DNA from: Candidatus Krumholzibacteriota bacterium
Lineage (GTDB): Bacteria; Krumholzibacteriota; Krumholzibacteriia; JACNKJ01
DNA length: 46,894 bases
NCBI GenBank assembly: GCA_016933175.1
Contig: JAFGBK010000015.1
Location: forward strand, 1-46,894
Reading direction: 5' to 3'
Below are positions 9,363 through 18,179 of the stretch, piece after piece. Both the position numbers and the translations under genes were made by a program. Within the stretch, counting starts at the first letter, position 1. Each line of letters starts with the position of its first letter. The notes under the pieces were generated by a model that made no database searches, was not told where the DNA came from, and saw only the letters and a program-made list of their open reading frames with translations.

Positions 9363-10127
9363 TCAGGGCTCCTTGCGTGCCAGCAGCGCCTCGAGCACCG
9401 GCCCCGCCGTCTCGGTCATGCGGTCGTAGCCGGCGGCGTTGGGGTGGATGTCGTCCGCGGCCAGCGCCTCGGGCAGGAAGCCCCGCTCGTCGGCCATGGC
9501 CCGCCAGAAGTCGATGAGGCCGCAGTCCCGCTCGGCAGCCAGGCCGCGCAGCCAGTCGTTCCATGGCACCATGGCGTCATTGACGGTCCTGTCAAGGATT
9601 TTGCCACCCGATCCGTAGAGGACGTTTCCGTCCTCCCGCACCGGAATGCTGGTGGCCAGCACGGGCCGGATGCCGTGGGATTCGGCCAGATCCAGCATGG
9701 TGAGCATCGCGTCGCGCAGGCCGCCCTCGTCCACGCCGGGGCGGAAGCTGATGGCGCAGGCCTTGATGACCACCGCCCGCGGCGCCAGGTCGAGCACGTC
9801 CGGCTTGAAGCGCAGCAGGTAATGGCTGGGCCACTGCCCGCCGACGCCCCGCGCGGCCACCTTCAGCGGTCCCAGCTTGCCCTCGGGGTCCCAGCGCTTG
9901 GTGATCGAGGCCCCCAGGAAGACCACGTCCGGACGCTCGCCGGACTCGCGCCAGCGGCGGTTCTCCTCCGCATAGAAGTCCGTCTTCGTGAACCGCTCGC
10001 TGATGGCGTCCACCCGGCGCATGGCCGACAGGGCCGTGTTCCGGTAGTCCCGGGCCTTCCAGCCCACCAGGACCAGGGCCGCCAGCGTGAGCAGCCACAG
10101 GATCAGCAGCCAGGCTCGCACGTCCAT
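9363..10127 (-). CDS. membrane-anchored SGNH/GDSL hydrolase
   Basis: A 254-aa esterase/acetyl-esterase-like protein. Residues 1-24 are one hydrophobic helix (WLLILWLLTLAALVLVGW), probably an uncleaved anchor that places the enzyme outside the membrane. Block I is VFLGASITKRW (about residue 70, catalytic Ser in G-A-S), the Gly and Asn blocks are less clear, and block V is DDIHPNAAGYD (about 222, catalytic Asp/His). Strong GGGAGGAGG precedes the ATG at 10125-10127. Within the polysaccharide operon it most likely removes or adds acyl (for example O-acetyl) groups on the glycan. That role is inferred from position; SGNH enzymes act on many esters. Confidence 0.85.
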   Translation of the reverse strand: MDVRAWLLILWLLTLAALVLVGWKARDYRNTALSAMRRVDAISERFTKTDFYAEENRRWRESGERPDVVFLGASITKRWDPEGKLGPLKVAARGVGGQWPSHYLLRFKPDVLDLAPRAVVIKACAISFRPGVDEGGLRDAMLTMLDLAESHGIRPVLATSIPVREDGNVLYGSGGKILDRTVNDAMVPWNDWLRGLAAERDCGLIDFWRAMADERGFLPEALAADDIHPNAAGYDRMTETAGPVLEALLARKEP

Positions 10128-10149
10128 GCCTCCTCCCTGCTCGCGCGCG

Positions 10150-11319
10150 TCAGGCCCCGCGGCCGGCGCGCGCCTCGATGAGTTCCAGCAAGCGCTCGGC
10201 GAGCCGGGCCCAGTCGAAGCGTTCCTCCACCCAGCGCAGCCCCGCCGCCGCGCGGCGGGCCGCCTCCTCGCGATCCGCCTCCAGGCGGCGCAGGGCCGCC
10301 GTCGCCTGCTCCGCGTCGTTGGCCGGGACCAGGAAGTCCGGCCCCAGGCGCCGCAGCTCCGCCAGGTCCGTGCTCAGCACGGGCTTGCCCATGGCCAGGT
10401 ATTCGAAGAGCTTCATGGGGCAGGCGCCGTGGCTGATGGGCAGCGGGACGAAGAGATTGAGGCAGTAGTCGAAGCCGGCGATCTCGGCGGGCACCCGATG
10501 GAAGGGCACGGGCCCCGGCAGTTCCACGTTGGCCAGGCCCGCGGCCTTCTCGCGCACGGCGTCGAAGTCGCGGCCCGCGCCCACGAGCCGGAAGCGAAAC
10601 TCCGGCAGGCGGCGGGCCACCTCCAGGATCAGGTCGAAGTCGATGAAGTACTCGAAGGCCCCCACGTAGCCCACCACGGGCGACGCGCCGGCGCGGTCGA
10701 GCAGGGGCCGGCGCGCGGCCTGGAAGCGGCGCACGTCGACGCCGTTGGGCAGCACCTCGATGTCGCGGCCCGGGTAGGCGTCGGCCAGGGTGTGGCTGAC
10801 CGACAGGCGCAGGTCGGCGCGGTCCAGCATGCGGTGCAGGGTGCGCCGTCCCATGGCCAGGATGGGCGGCAGGGCCAGGGCGCCCAGCTCCGTCTTCAGC
10901 ATGGCCTCGTAGTCGTCGGCGAGGTCGAAGATGCGCACGGGCGGCGGCGCGCCGGGGGCGGCCAGGTCCAGCATGCCGGCTTGGGGCAGGTTGTAGACCA
11001 GCAGAGCGTCGGGCGGATCCTCGCGAAGGATGGCCGCGACGCTGCGGCGGCAGGCCAGGCCGTAGGCGCCCTTGCGCACCAGCTTCTCCAGGGGCCAGCG
11101 CCGCTCCCAGAGCCAGCGGGGCATGGGCACGTCCGCGAGCCGGATGGCCGGCGGCAGCGTGACGTCGATCTCCTGGAAGCTGGTCTCCACCAGGGAGGCC
11201 GGTGGCGGCTGGAGCACGGTGATCCGGTGCCCCGACGCCGCGAGCTGGTCGAAGAGGTGGTGATAGCGGGTCCAGTTCACCGCCTTGTAGCGGGCCAGGT
11301 AGGGGAAGAGCAGGTGCAT
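10150..11319 (-). CDS. GT4-like glycosyltransferase
   Basis: A 389-aa GT-B glycosyltransferase. The N-terminal Rossmann half starts MHLLFPYLARYKAVNWTRY and contains IFDLADDYEAM, and SVSHTLAD with VLPNGVDVRRF marks the domain boundary (about 180-200). The C-terminal half has VGYVGAFEYFIDF and PMKLFEYLAMGKPVLSTD (about 300), the nucleotide-sugar-binding segment, with the conserved E in F-E-Y. Its start lies 1 base beyond the stop of the next upstream gene, so translation is probably coupled. It is one of three GT4 enzymes in this operon; linkage specificity cannot be predicted. Confidence 0.88.
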   Translation of the reverse strand: MHLLFPYLARYKAVNWTRYHHLFDQLAASGHRITVLQPPPASLVETSFQEIDVTLPPAIRLADVPMPRWLWERRWPLEKLVRKGAYGLACRRSVAAILREDPPDALLVYNLPQAGMLDLAAPGAPPPVRIFDLADDYEAMLKTELGALALPPILAMGRRTLHRMLDRADLRLSVSHTLADAYPGRDIEVLPNGVDVRRFQAARRPLLDRAGASPVVGYVGAFEYFIDFDLILEVARRLPEFRFRLVGAGRDFDAVREKAAGLANVELPGPVPFHRVPAEIAGFDYCLNLFVPLPISHGACPMKLFEYLAMGKPVLSTDLAELRRLGPDFLVPANDAEQATAALRRLEADREEAARRAAAGLRWVEERFDWARLAERLLELIEARAGRGA

Positions 11320-11320
11320 C

Positions 11321-12718
11321 TCACCCTCCCTCGGCGGCGCCGGCGGGCGCCGGCGCTCCCGCCAGCGCGTCCAGCAGCACGGCCAGGCGCCGCGTCAGGC
11401 CCGGCCGGCTGAAGCGGTCCAGCTCCTCGGCGCCGCGCTGCGGCGCGTCGCCGCGCCCCGCCACCAGCGAGCGGATGGCCGCCTTGAGACCCTCGTGGTC
11501 CTCCGGCGAAACGGCGACGCCGCCGCGGACCGACTCCACCAGGCGCTGGGTGGCCCCCGGCGGCGCCACGGCGAGGATGGGCCGCTCGGCGCGGATGTAC
11601 TCGAAGGTCTTGGCCGGCACCTGCATGTGGAACAGGGGGCTGTTCTGGAACAGCAGCAGGCAGTGGGCCCGGGCGAGCTCGCCGGAGATCTCGCCGTGGG
11701 GCAGGAAGTCGACGACGTCGAGGACCTCGGCCAGGGCCGGCCGTGACGCGAAGCGCCGGAAGGCCTCGCCGTCGGTGTACTCGCCGCTGCCGACGAGGCG
11801 CAGGCGCACCGCCTCCGGGCGCAGGCTCCCTTCCTCCACCAGCTCGGCCAGGGCGGCGAGGAAGGGATCGGGCACGCGCAGGTCGCCTCCGGGAAAGAAC
11901 TCGCCCGTGTGCGTGAAGCGGAAGGGTCCGTCCGCGGGGGGCGGCGGCAGGGGGGGGAAGTCCGCCGGATCGAAGCCGTTGGTGATGACGGAGAAGCGCT
12001 CGGGCGGCAGGCCGGGGTAGGCCGCGCGCAGGGCCTCGGCCAGGGGCTCCGTGTTGCAGACGACGTGCGCGGCCCCGCCGAGCAGGCGACCCTCCATCCG
12101 CTTGGCCCAGCGGCCGCGGCGCCTCGCCATGACCTCGGCGGGCCACTGGAGGGTCCAGGGATCGCGGAAGTCCATCACCCACGGCAGGCCGGTCGCGCGC
12201 GACAGGACGTAGCCGATGAGGTGGGCCGTCGGGGGCGGGCTCGTGGAGTAGAGGACGCGCGGGCGGTGGCGCAGCACGGCCCAGAGGCCCTGCAGCAGGC
12301 CGGGCAGGAACCAGCCGGCGTAGCTGTCGGGGGTCGTGAGCAGCTCGCGCAGGAACTCGGCCAGGCCGCCGCCGTTGCTGCCGGCCCGTGCGCCCACGCC
12401 CTGCAGGCCGTTGGCGGCGGGAGACGGGGCCCCGGCCGGCGCGCCGTCGCCGCCCTGCCCCGTCAGGCGGCGGACCGCCCGGCGCAGGGACGCGCCGGCC
12501 TCCAGCAGGGCCACCGGGCGGGACCGGTAGACGGCGGTGCCCGGCGGCACCTCGGCCAGCAGGCGCGTATCCTCGCGCGGATGGCGCGTGCGCCGCAGCG
12601 TGAGGATGACGGGCCGCCAGCCGTGCTCCGGCAGGTAGCGGCTGAACTTGAGCGTGCGCAGCATGCCGCTGCCGCCGTAAGGCGGGTAGCCGTGGCTGAT
12701 CATCAGGACGCGCCGCAT
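11321..12718 (-). CDS. GT4 glycosyltransferase
   Basis: A 465-aa GT-B glycosyltransferase. It opens VLMISHGYPPYGGSGMLRT, a glycosyl transferase 4-like N-domain with the Gly-rich acceptor loop, then VLYSTSPPPTAHLIGY, MDFRDPWTLQW (about 180) and VITNGFDPADF (about 240). The donor half carries HTGEFFPGGDLRVPDPF and PAKTFEYIRAERPILAVAPPG (about 366). The ATG at 12716-12718 overlaps the upstream hydrolase stop as TGATG, which fixes the start. A 55-residue Gly/Ala-rich insertion (about 90-130) between the two halves of the N-domain makes it longer than the 390-aa GT neighbour. Same operon as the exosortase-associated hydrolases. Confidence 0.9.
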   Translation of the reverse strand: MRRVLMISHGYPPYGGSGMLRTLKFSRYLPEHGWRPVILTLRRTRHPREDTRLLAEVPPGTAVYRSRPVALLEAGASLRRAVRRLTGQGGDGAPAGAPSPAANGLQGVGARAGSNGGGLAEFLRELLTTPDSYAGWFLPGLLQGLWAVLRHRPRVLYSTSPPPTAHLIGYVLSRATGLPWVMDFRDPWTLQWPAEVMARRRGRWAKRMEGRLLGGAAHVVCNTEPLAEALRAAYPGLPPERFSVITNGFDPADFPPLPPPPADGPFRFTHTGEFFPGGDLRVPDPFLAALAELVEEGSLRPEAVRLRLVGSGEYTDGEAFRRFASRPALAEVLDVVDFLPHGEISGELARAHCLLLFQNSPLFHMQVPAKTFEYIRAERPILAVAPPGATQRLVESVRGGVAVSPEDHEGLKAAIRSLVAGRGDAPQRGAEELDRFSRPGLTRRLAVLLDALAGAPAPAGAAEGG

Positions 12719-13695
12719 CAGACGGCCTCCCGGGCGCCGGCGGCCGCGCCGTAGTGCCGCGCCAGCCAGTCGTCGATGACGGCCAGCAGGGACTCCTGGG
12801 CCTCGTCCGGGGCGAACTCGTGGTTGCTGTCGGACAGCACCACCTTCTCGTAGGGCCGGTCCCGGCCCGCCAGGCAGACCTGCTCGAAGACCCCCTCGAA
12901 GTCGAAGCGCGCGCCCTCGATCTCGCTGTAGATCCAGAGCAGGCGCGCGCGGCCGGCGATGCGCTCCCAGGCCTCGAGGAAGGTGCTGTTCATGCCCTCG
13001 GGGACGCCGGCCGCGTCCAGGGCGGGCCCGCGCCGCCGGCCGGCCAGGCCCGCCAGGCGGCGGGTCGCCGTCTTCCAGATGAGGCCGTACTCGCTGCGGC
13101 CGCTGAGGAACTTCCGCCAGGACTCGGGCCGCAGCAGCTTCGCCACGTAGCGCCGGAAGATGTGGTCGGAGAAGCCGTCGTCGATGCGCTCGGCGAAGTC
13201 GCGCTCCAGGTCGATCTTCTTCACCGGCAGCTGGAAGCCGATGATGGCCTCCACGCGGGGATCGTCGGCCGCCAGGAAGGCGGCCGTGATGGCGCCGCCG
13301 CACAGCCCGCCGGCCAGGACGCGCGCGACGCCGGCCCGCTCGCAGAAGACGTCCAGGGCCGCGGCCGCGTCGCCGCGGAACAGGCCGCGCTGGATGCACT
13401 CGTGCAGCTCGGGCACGTCGGTGGTGGGCAGCGTGCCCTCGGCGTCGCCGGTGCCGTGGAAATCGAAGCGGAAGACGGGCAAGCCCCGCGCGGCGAAGAA
13501 GCGGGCCAGCTTCACGTAGAGCCGGTGGGGCCCGACACGGTGCTTGAGCCCGGGGCTGAGGAGCAGGACGCCCGGGCCATCCGGCTCCGGCCGCGGCGGC
13601 CGGGTCAGGACGCCGGGCAGCCGGTGGCCGCCGCTGGCGAAGACGAGGACTTCCTCGTCCAGGCGCGGCGCGGGCACGCCGACCTGGCGGATCAC
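12718..13695 (-). CDS. exosortase-associated alpha/beta hydrolase, type 1, with Cys nucleophile
   Basis: A 325-aa alpha/beta hydrolase. The segment LLLSPGLKHRVGPHRLYVKLAR then FRFDFHGTGDAEG (about 78) matches the exosortase A system hydrolase 1 family (TIGR03100-like). The nucleophile elbow reads GLCGGAITA (about 128), so Cys replaces the usual Ser, as in dienelactone hydrolases. An unusually large C-terminal part carries the lid and a DSNHEFAP segment with the expected catalytic His. The start is GTG at 13693-13695, overlapping the upstream stop as GTGA with GGGGAGG just before it. Its role in exosortase systems is unknown; thioester or acyl transfer on the glycan lipid is possible. Confidence 0.85.
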   Translation of the reverse strand: MIRQVGVPAPRLDEEVLVFASGGHRLPGVLTRPPRPEPDGPGVLLLSPGLKHRVGPHRLYVKLARFFAARGLPVFRFDFHGTGDAEGTLPTTDVPELHECIQRGLFRGDAAAALDVFCERAGVARVLAGGLCGGAITAAFLAADDPRVEAIIGFQLPVKKIDLERDFAERIDDGFSDHIFRRYVAKLLRPESWRKFLSGRSEYGLIWKTATRRLAGLAGRRRGPALDAAGVPEGMNSTFLEAWERIAGRARLLWIYSEIEGARFDFEGVFEQVCLAGRDRPYEKVVLSDSNHEFAPDEAQESLLAVIDDWLARHYGAAAGAREAV

Positions 13696-14525
13696 GGCGC
13701 GCCTCCCCGCCAGCCGCCCGCGAACCAGTCCACGATGGGCTCCAGGAGCGCCGCCTCGCCGATCTGGAAGGACTTCTGCTCGCCCCAGAGGGCGGCGTGG
13801 GCGCGGACCGTCAGGCGCGAGGCCGGATGGCCGGCCAGAGCCGACTCGAAGACGCGGCGGGAGCCGGCGTCGGCCGGCGCCCCCTCGCCGCGCACCAGGG
13901 ACAGGACCAGGCCCGGCCCGGCGAAGGCCGGCGGCGAGGCCGCCAGGTCCAGGGCGGCCAGCTCGTCGAAGAGCTCGGCGTGCACGTGGTAGCCGTCGAT
14001 GTTGAGCAGCCCCGTATCCCGCATGTCCGCGAGCAGGGCCTCGCGATCGCGGCGCACACCGGCGTAGAGGCTGAGCTGGGTGGTGAGGTTGCTGCGCAGG
14101 GCCTTCATCAGGTAGTCGCGTCCGGCGGGCGGCGGGTTGACCAGGGCCACCGAGGCGGCGCCCAGGTCCGCGGCCCGCAGCAGGGCGAGGGTGCCGCCCA
14201 GGCGGAAGCCGAACAGGTGCAGGGTCTCGGCGCCGGCCTCTCGCAGGCGCGCGGCGGCGGCGTCCAGATCCTCGACGAGGGTGGCTAGGCGCATCTCGTG
14301 GTGGTCGCGGTCGCTGTCGCCATGGCCGCGGTGGTCGAAGCGCAGGACGGTCAGGCCGGCCCCGGCCAGCGCGCGCGCCAGGCGGGTCGTGGCGCGGCCG
14401 GTCCACAGCTTCTCCTCGGCGAAGGCGTGGACCATGAGAACGCCCTCGCCGCGGGCCACGGCCGGCTGGTGCAGTATCGTGAGGATTCTCTCCCCGGCTA
14501 CGGGGAGGAAGTCGAAGGTCTCCAC
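13692..14525 (-). CDS. exosortase-associated alpha/beta hydrolase-like protein, type 2
   Basis: A 277-aa alpha/beta-hydrolase-fold protein. VLMVHAFAEEKLWTGR (about residue 32) and TVLRFDHRGHGDSD (about 55) resemble the exosortase A system hydrolase 2 family (TIGR03101-like, which has an F-A-E-E motif). The nucleophile elbow is LFGFRLGGTLAL (about 103), where an Arg stands at the Ser position, so classical hydrolysis looks unlikely. Pairing with the type 1 hydrolase in one operon is the standard arrangement of exosortase loci and supports the assignment. The stop overlaps the next start by 4 bases (GTGA), and a 25-base gap separates it from the DUF362 gene. Confidence 0.82.
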   Translation of the reverse strand: METFDFLPVAGERILTILHQPAVARGEGVLMVHAFAEEKLWTGRATTRLARALAGAGLTVLRFDHRGHGDSDRDHHEMRLATLVEDLDAAAARLREAGAETLHLFGFRLGGTLALLRAADLGAASVALVNPPPAGRDYLMKALRSNLTTQLSLYAGVRRDREALLADMRDTGLLNIDGYHVHAELFDELAALDLAASPPAFAGPGLVLSLVRGEGAPADAGSRRVFESALAGHPASRLTVRAHAALWGEQKSFQIGEAALLEPIVDWFAGGWRGGAP

Positions 14526-14550
14526 CTCACCCTCCGCGTTGACCTTCGCC

Positions 14551-15825
14551 TCAGAGCCGTTCGCCGTAGCGCTCGACGAGATGCTGGAGCTGGCTCCAGT
14601 GGATCGCGCCGCTCTTCAGCTCGAGGTTCATGGCGTCGATCTGCTGCCGGTCGGCCGGCGGCAGGTCGAAGCTGACGTAATCGAGGACGTCGTAGGACAG
14701 GTCCACTTCGCTCCAGCCCGCCGCGTTGGGCACCAGGACGCCGTGGTCCCGCGGCCCCAGCTCGTAGGGGCCGGCGGCCGCCATGTCGATGAAGTCGTTG
14801 GTCCAGGTCACCTCGCCGCGCGCCGCGCGCTCCACGTTCTGGATGTCGCCCAGGACCGAGTCGATGGCCACCATGTTGGTGCCGAGCATCAGGTAGTTGG
14901 GGCTCGAATGGCCGCTGGGCCCCGCCGGGAAGAGATCCGTGGCCTCGGTCTCCTCGAAGGGATCGCCCTCGTGGTGCCAGGTCATGAAGCTGCCCTCGAC
15001 GACGATGAGCCGCGTCTTGCCGACGATGAAGGGGCTGGCCGACAGGGTGCAGATGTTCTCGAAGCGCAGGACGTGCAGGTCGGCGGGCTCTTCCTGGCTG
15101 CCGAAGTGGTTCTTCATGGAGCCGGTGACATAGCCCTTGTGCCCCTTCTGGAGGCAGATGTCGATGAGGTGATCGGCCTGGCTGAGCACCGTGGGGAAGC
15201 GGTGCGTGGTGTCGATGGCCGGGAAGTAGCAGGTGGCGTTCGGATCCCACACCGCGGCGTTGCTGTTGACGTAGTCGACGTCCGAGTTCCAGCGGTTGCG
15301 CCAGTAGGTGGGGAAGACACGGACCACGTCGAAGACCTTCATGTCGGCGGCGGGCACGCCGAAGAGCTTGAGGCTGTCGATGACGACGTAGGCCATCTCG
15401 CAGGTCTGGTTGGCGTTGAAGTCGTAGCTGTTCAGGTTCAGCTTGATGGCCACCTTGTCACCCAGCCGCCAGCCCACCAGCAGGTCGTGCCAGGCGTCCA
15501 TGATGTTGGTGCGGCCCGTCAGGCTGCACAGGCCGCGGGCGAACATGTCCCGCATGGCGGGCAGCTTGACGTGCTCGTAGAAGTAGGGATCGGCGAAGCT
15601 CCAGTCCTGGACCGTGCCGCAGTGGACGCGCACCACCCGCTCGGGAAGCGGGGCGCCCCAGGCCCGCGGCGTGATGCCCAGCCCGGGCAGCGAGAGGGCG
15701 CCGAAGGCGCCGCCGGCGGCCAGGGAGGCGACCTTGAGGAAATCGCGGCGGCTGTACTGCCGGATCTGGTCGGGGCCGGGCTCGTAGCCCCGCGCCCGGC
15801 AGCGCTCGCAGTCGTTCCGGGACAT
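14551..15825 (-). CDS. Tat-exported DUF362 domain protein
   Basis: A 424-aa protein with a twin-arginine signal: SRRDFLKVASLAAGG at residues 25-39 followed by a hydrophobic stretch and an A-W-G-A cleavage region near 57. The mature part reads like DUF362 proteins (VAIKLNLN near 125, QADHLIDICLQKGH, GSMKNHFGS near 235, and a late PNYLMLGTNMVAIDSVLGD). Tat export means it folds, perhaps with a cofactor, before crossing the membrane. Two Cys in the pre-Tat region (C-x2-C, residues 6-9) form a small knuckle. DUF362 proteins have no established biochemical role, and their presence at the head of an exosortase polysaccharide operon is unusual. ATG 15823-15825 has an AAGGA-type RBS. Confidence 0.85.
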   Translation of the reverse strand: MSRNDCERCRARGYEPGPDQIRQYSRRDFLKVASLAAGGAFGALSLPGLGITPRAWGAPLPERVVRVHCGTVQDWSFADPYFYEHVKLPAMRDMFARGLCSLTGRTNIMDAWHDLLVGWRLGDKVAIKLNLNSYDFNANQTCEMAYVVIDSLKLFGVPAADMKVFDVVRVFPTYWRNRWNSDVDYVNSNAAVWDPNATCYFPAIDTTHRFPTVLSQADHLIDICLQKGHKGYVTGSMKNHFGSQEEPADLHVLRFENICTLSASPFIVGKTRLIVVEGSFMTWHHEGDPFEETEATDLFPAGPSGHSSPNYLMLGTNMVAIDSVLGDIQNVERAARGEVTWTNDFIDMAAAGPYELGPRDHGVLVPNAAGWSEVDLSYDVLDYVSFDLPPADRQQIDAMNLELKSGAIHWSQLQHLVERYGERL

Positions 15826-15938
15826 GGCGTTCCTTCCTGCTTCGGGACCGTCTCCCGGGCGGCGCCGGGGCGGCTCGCTGCTTCCCGTCGCGGCGCAACG
15901 ACTCCCCTCGCTCCCGGCCGCCCGGCTGGGAGCGGTCA

Positions 15939-15968
15939 ATGATAAGGGATCGGCGGCCGCTTTGACCA
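15939..15968 (-). promoter_or_regulatory. candidate sigma70 promoter for the DUF362-GT operon
   Basis: On the minus strand TGGTCA (15968-15963) is followed after 18 bases by TATCAT (15944-15939), which matches the -10 consensus at 5 of 6 positions. It lies in the 146-base gap between the O-antigen-ligase-like gene and the DUF362 start, so the operon can be transcribed independently. Confidence 0.5.
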
Positions 15969-15971
15969 GTG

Positions 15972-17228
15972 TTACGCAGGCTTCGTGCCCGACGGAGTCT
16001 CGGCGGCCGTCAGGGCTTCCAGACGGGCCGCGAACTCGGCGGCCACGCGGGGATAGAAGCGCTCGAGGGCCACGGCGCTGGCCACCACGAGGTAGAGCAG
16101 CCACTCGTGGGCCTTCACGGAAAACTGCGTGTTGAAGGTGAAGCCGATGAGCGAGATGCCCAGCGCCTCGGCCCACATCTGCTCGGGACCGCCGGGCTTG
16201 ATGCGGCGGTAGCGCCGCCAGCTCCGCCAGAGGCTGCGGTAGGCGGCCAGGAGGATGCCCAGGTAACAGGTCAGGCCCAGGAGGCCCGTCTCGGCCGCCA
16301 CCTTGACCTCCGTGTTGTGGGCGTTGATGGCGATGGGCGCACCGTACTCGTCGGAGAACTCGACGAAGCGGCCCGAGCCCTTCCCCCAGACGGGGCTGGA
16401 TTTCAGCATGGCGATGCCGGCTTCCCAGGCGCGGTAGCGGAGCTGGACGCTCTCGTCCTGGCCGCTGAAGTCCTTCGCGTCCTGGCGTGTCAGGAGGACC
16501 TGGCTGCCCACGAGCATCATCACCAGCACGGCCGGCACGATGAGGGCCCACCGCCCCATCCTGCCCAGGGAGCGGCCGCGGAGCATGGACAGGCCGATGA
16601 CCAGGGCCATGCCCAGCAGGCCGGCGCGGCTGATGGTGCGGATATCCACGTAGGCGAGCAGGAGCAGCAGGGGCATGGGCAGGAGCTTGAGGAAGGGGCT
16701 GCGGATCAGGTCCAGGAACTTGAAGATGATGGGCCAGGAGCAGACCACCAGCAGGGCCAGATCGTTGGCTCCGGAGTAGGCGCCGTATCCGCTCAGGCGC
16801 CCGCCGACCATCTGGGGATGGGGCAGGGGCTGGGTGTGGTAGACCCAGGCGGCCTGGACCGCCACGAAGGCCACGCCCAGGGAGATCATCACCCACAGGT
16901 TCCGCAGACGCTTTTCGGTGTCGATCTGGCTGGCCACCAGGAAGTACACGATGGCCAGCTTGCTCCACTCCACCGTGATCGCGATCAGTTCCGGCAGCCA
17001 GAAGTACTGCAGGACTGAAATGCTTTGTGCCGCCACGAAGCCGATGATAAAGTAGTGGGTGACGGGCCGCGGGCCGGGCAGGGGGCCCTTCCGGGGCCCG
17101 AGGATCCAGGCCAGCAGGGCGAGGAGCGCCACCAGGAAGAAGGGGCGCGCCACCGCCAGGCCGGGAATGATGACGCCCGGCTGGAAGATCGTGAAGAAGG
17201 CCAGGATGAGGGTGAGAACGTACGCCAC
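15972..17228 (-). CDS. O-antigen ligase / Wzy-like polymerase
   Basis: A 418-aa polytopic membrane protein with about ten to eleven hydrophobic segments. A large periplasmic-type loop lies between RYRAWEAGIAMLKSSPVWGKG and NAHNTEVKVAAETGLLGL (about residues 270-315). The GxG-S-G...H-N pattern is the Wzy_C/WaaL signature, with the catalytic His near 303. Such proteins polymerise O-units or ligate undecaprenyl-linked glycans to an acceptor. In exosortase loci a related ligase is often linked to glycosylation, but the sequence does not show whether this one polymerises or ligates. The start ATG at 17226-17228 is followed at once by a membrane helix. The gene is transcribed away from the exosortase pair. 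Confidence 0.88.
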   Translation of the reverse strand: MAYVLTLILAFFTIFQPGVIIPGLAVARPFFLVALLALLAWILGPRKGPLPGPRPVTHYFIIGFVAAQSISVLQYFWLPELIAITVEWSKLAIVYFLVASQIDTEKRLRNLWVMISLGVAFVAVQAAWVYHTQPLPHPQMVGGRLSGYGAYSGANDLALLVVCSWPIIFKFLDLIRSPFLKLLPMPLLLLLAYVDIRTISRAGLLGMALVIGLSMLRGRSLGRMGRWALIVPAVLVMMLVGSQVLLTRQDAKDFSGQDESVQLRYRAWEAGIAMLKSSPVWGKGSGRFVEFSDEYGAPIAINAHNTEVKVAAETGLLGLTCYLGILLAAYRSLWRSWRRYRRIKPGGPEQMWAEALGISLIGFTFNTQFSVKAHEWLLYLVVASAVALERFYPRVAAEFAARLEALTAAETPSGTKPA

Positions 17229-17309
17229 GGCCCCCCCGATCGCGCACCGCCGCGCGCGCGTCCCCTCTCCCTAAACCATCGCCGGTCACGAGGCCAGGGA
17301 TTTGTTGCC

Positions 17310-18179
17310 ATGACGCCGCGCGCCACGCGCCCGATCGCCGAACGCTTCCGGGAAACGCCCTGGACCGGGCTGCTGACGGCCCTCGTCTTCGCGGCCTTCC
17401 TGTTCCTGTACCGCGGCGTGCTGGCGGCCCTGGCTCGCCAGTGGCTCTCCGACGAGAACTACCAGCACGGCATGCTGGTGCCGCTCATCTCCGCGCTCCT
17501 ACTGTACCGCTGCCTCAAGCACGTCCCCGACGACCGGCGGGGCGAGGCCCTGCCGGCCCTGGCCCTGATCCTGCCCGGACTGGGCCTCTACGTCCTCGGC
17601 CTGGCCGCGGCCGAGCTGTTCACCATGCGCGCCAGCCTGCTGCTGGTCTTCTGGGGGCTGGTGATCGGCATCTGGGGACGGCCCACCTTCCGGGCCCTGC
17701 GCTTCCCGCTGCTGTTTCTGGTCTTCATGATCCCGCTGCCCTACGTGATCTTCTACCGTGCGGCCTTCCCCCTCCAGCTGGGAAGCGCCGCGGCCAGCGC
17801 GAGGGTGCTGGAGTTCCTGGGGATGCCCCTGGTGCGCACGGGCAACATCATCCACCTGGGCGAGGCGAGCCTGGACGTGGTGACGGCCTGCAGCGGCCTG
17901 CGCAGCCTGCTGGCCCTGGTCACCTTCGGCACGCTGGCGGCGGGGCTGTTGCCCCTGCGCCCGTGGTCGCGGGTGCTCCTGGTGGTCCTGGCCATCCCGG
18001 TGGCCATGCTCACCAACGCCCTGCGCATCATCCTGACGGCCATCCTCGTCCACACCTCGGGGCGGATCTTCCTGCAGGGAGCCCTGCACCAGGCCCTGGG
18101 CCTGCTGACCTTCGCCCTGGGGATCGGCCTGCTCTTTCTGATCGGAGGCGCCATCCGATGGCGGCAGCAATCCGCGTGA
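17310..18179 (+). CDS. xrt: exosortase (XrtA-like transpeptidase/protease)
   Basis: A 289-aa integral membrane protein with about eight helices. The exosortase catalytic triad is visible: Cys194 in VTACSGLRSLLAL, Arg239 in LTNALRIILTA and His260 in GALHQALGLLTF. It would cleave C-terminal sorting signals (PEP-CTERM type) at the membrane and hand the protein to the surface or to glycosylation. Extra family features are YQHGMLVPLIS near residue 50 and PLPYVIFYR near 150. ATG 17310-17312 has CAGGGA nine bases upstream. The 3' end overlaps the epsI start by 22 bases. No sorting-signal protein occurs in this window, so substrates are encoded elsewhere. Confidence 0.95.
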   Translation: MTPRATRPIAERFRETPWTGLLTALVFAAFLFLYRGVLAALARQWLSDENYQHGMLVPLISALLLYRCLKHVPDDRRGEALPALALILPGLGLYVLGLAAAELFTMRASLLLVFWGLVIGIWGRPTFRALRFPLLFLVFMIPLPYVIFYRAAFPLQLGSAAASARVLEFLGMPLVRTGNIIHLGEASLDVVTACSGLRSLLALVTFGTLAAGLLPLRPWSRVLLVVLAIPVAMLTNALRIILTAILVHTSGRIFLQGALHQALGLLTFALGIGLLFLIGGAIRWRQQSA

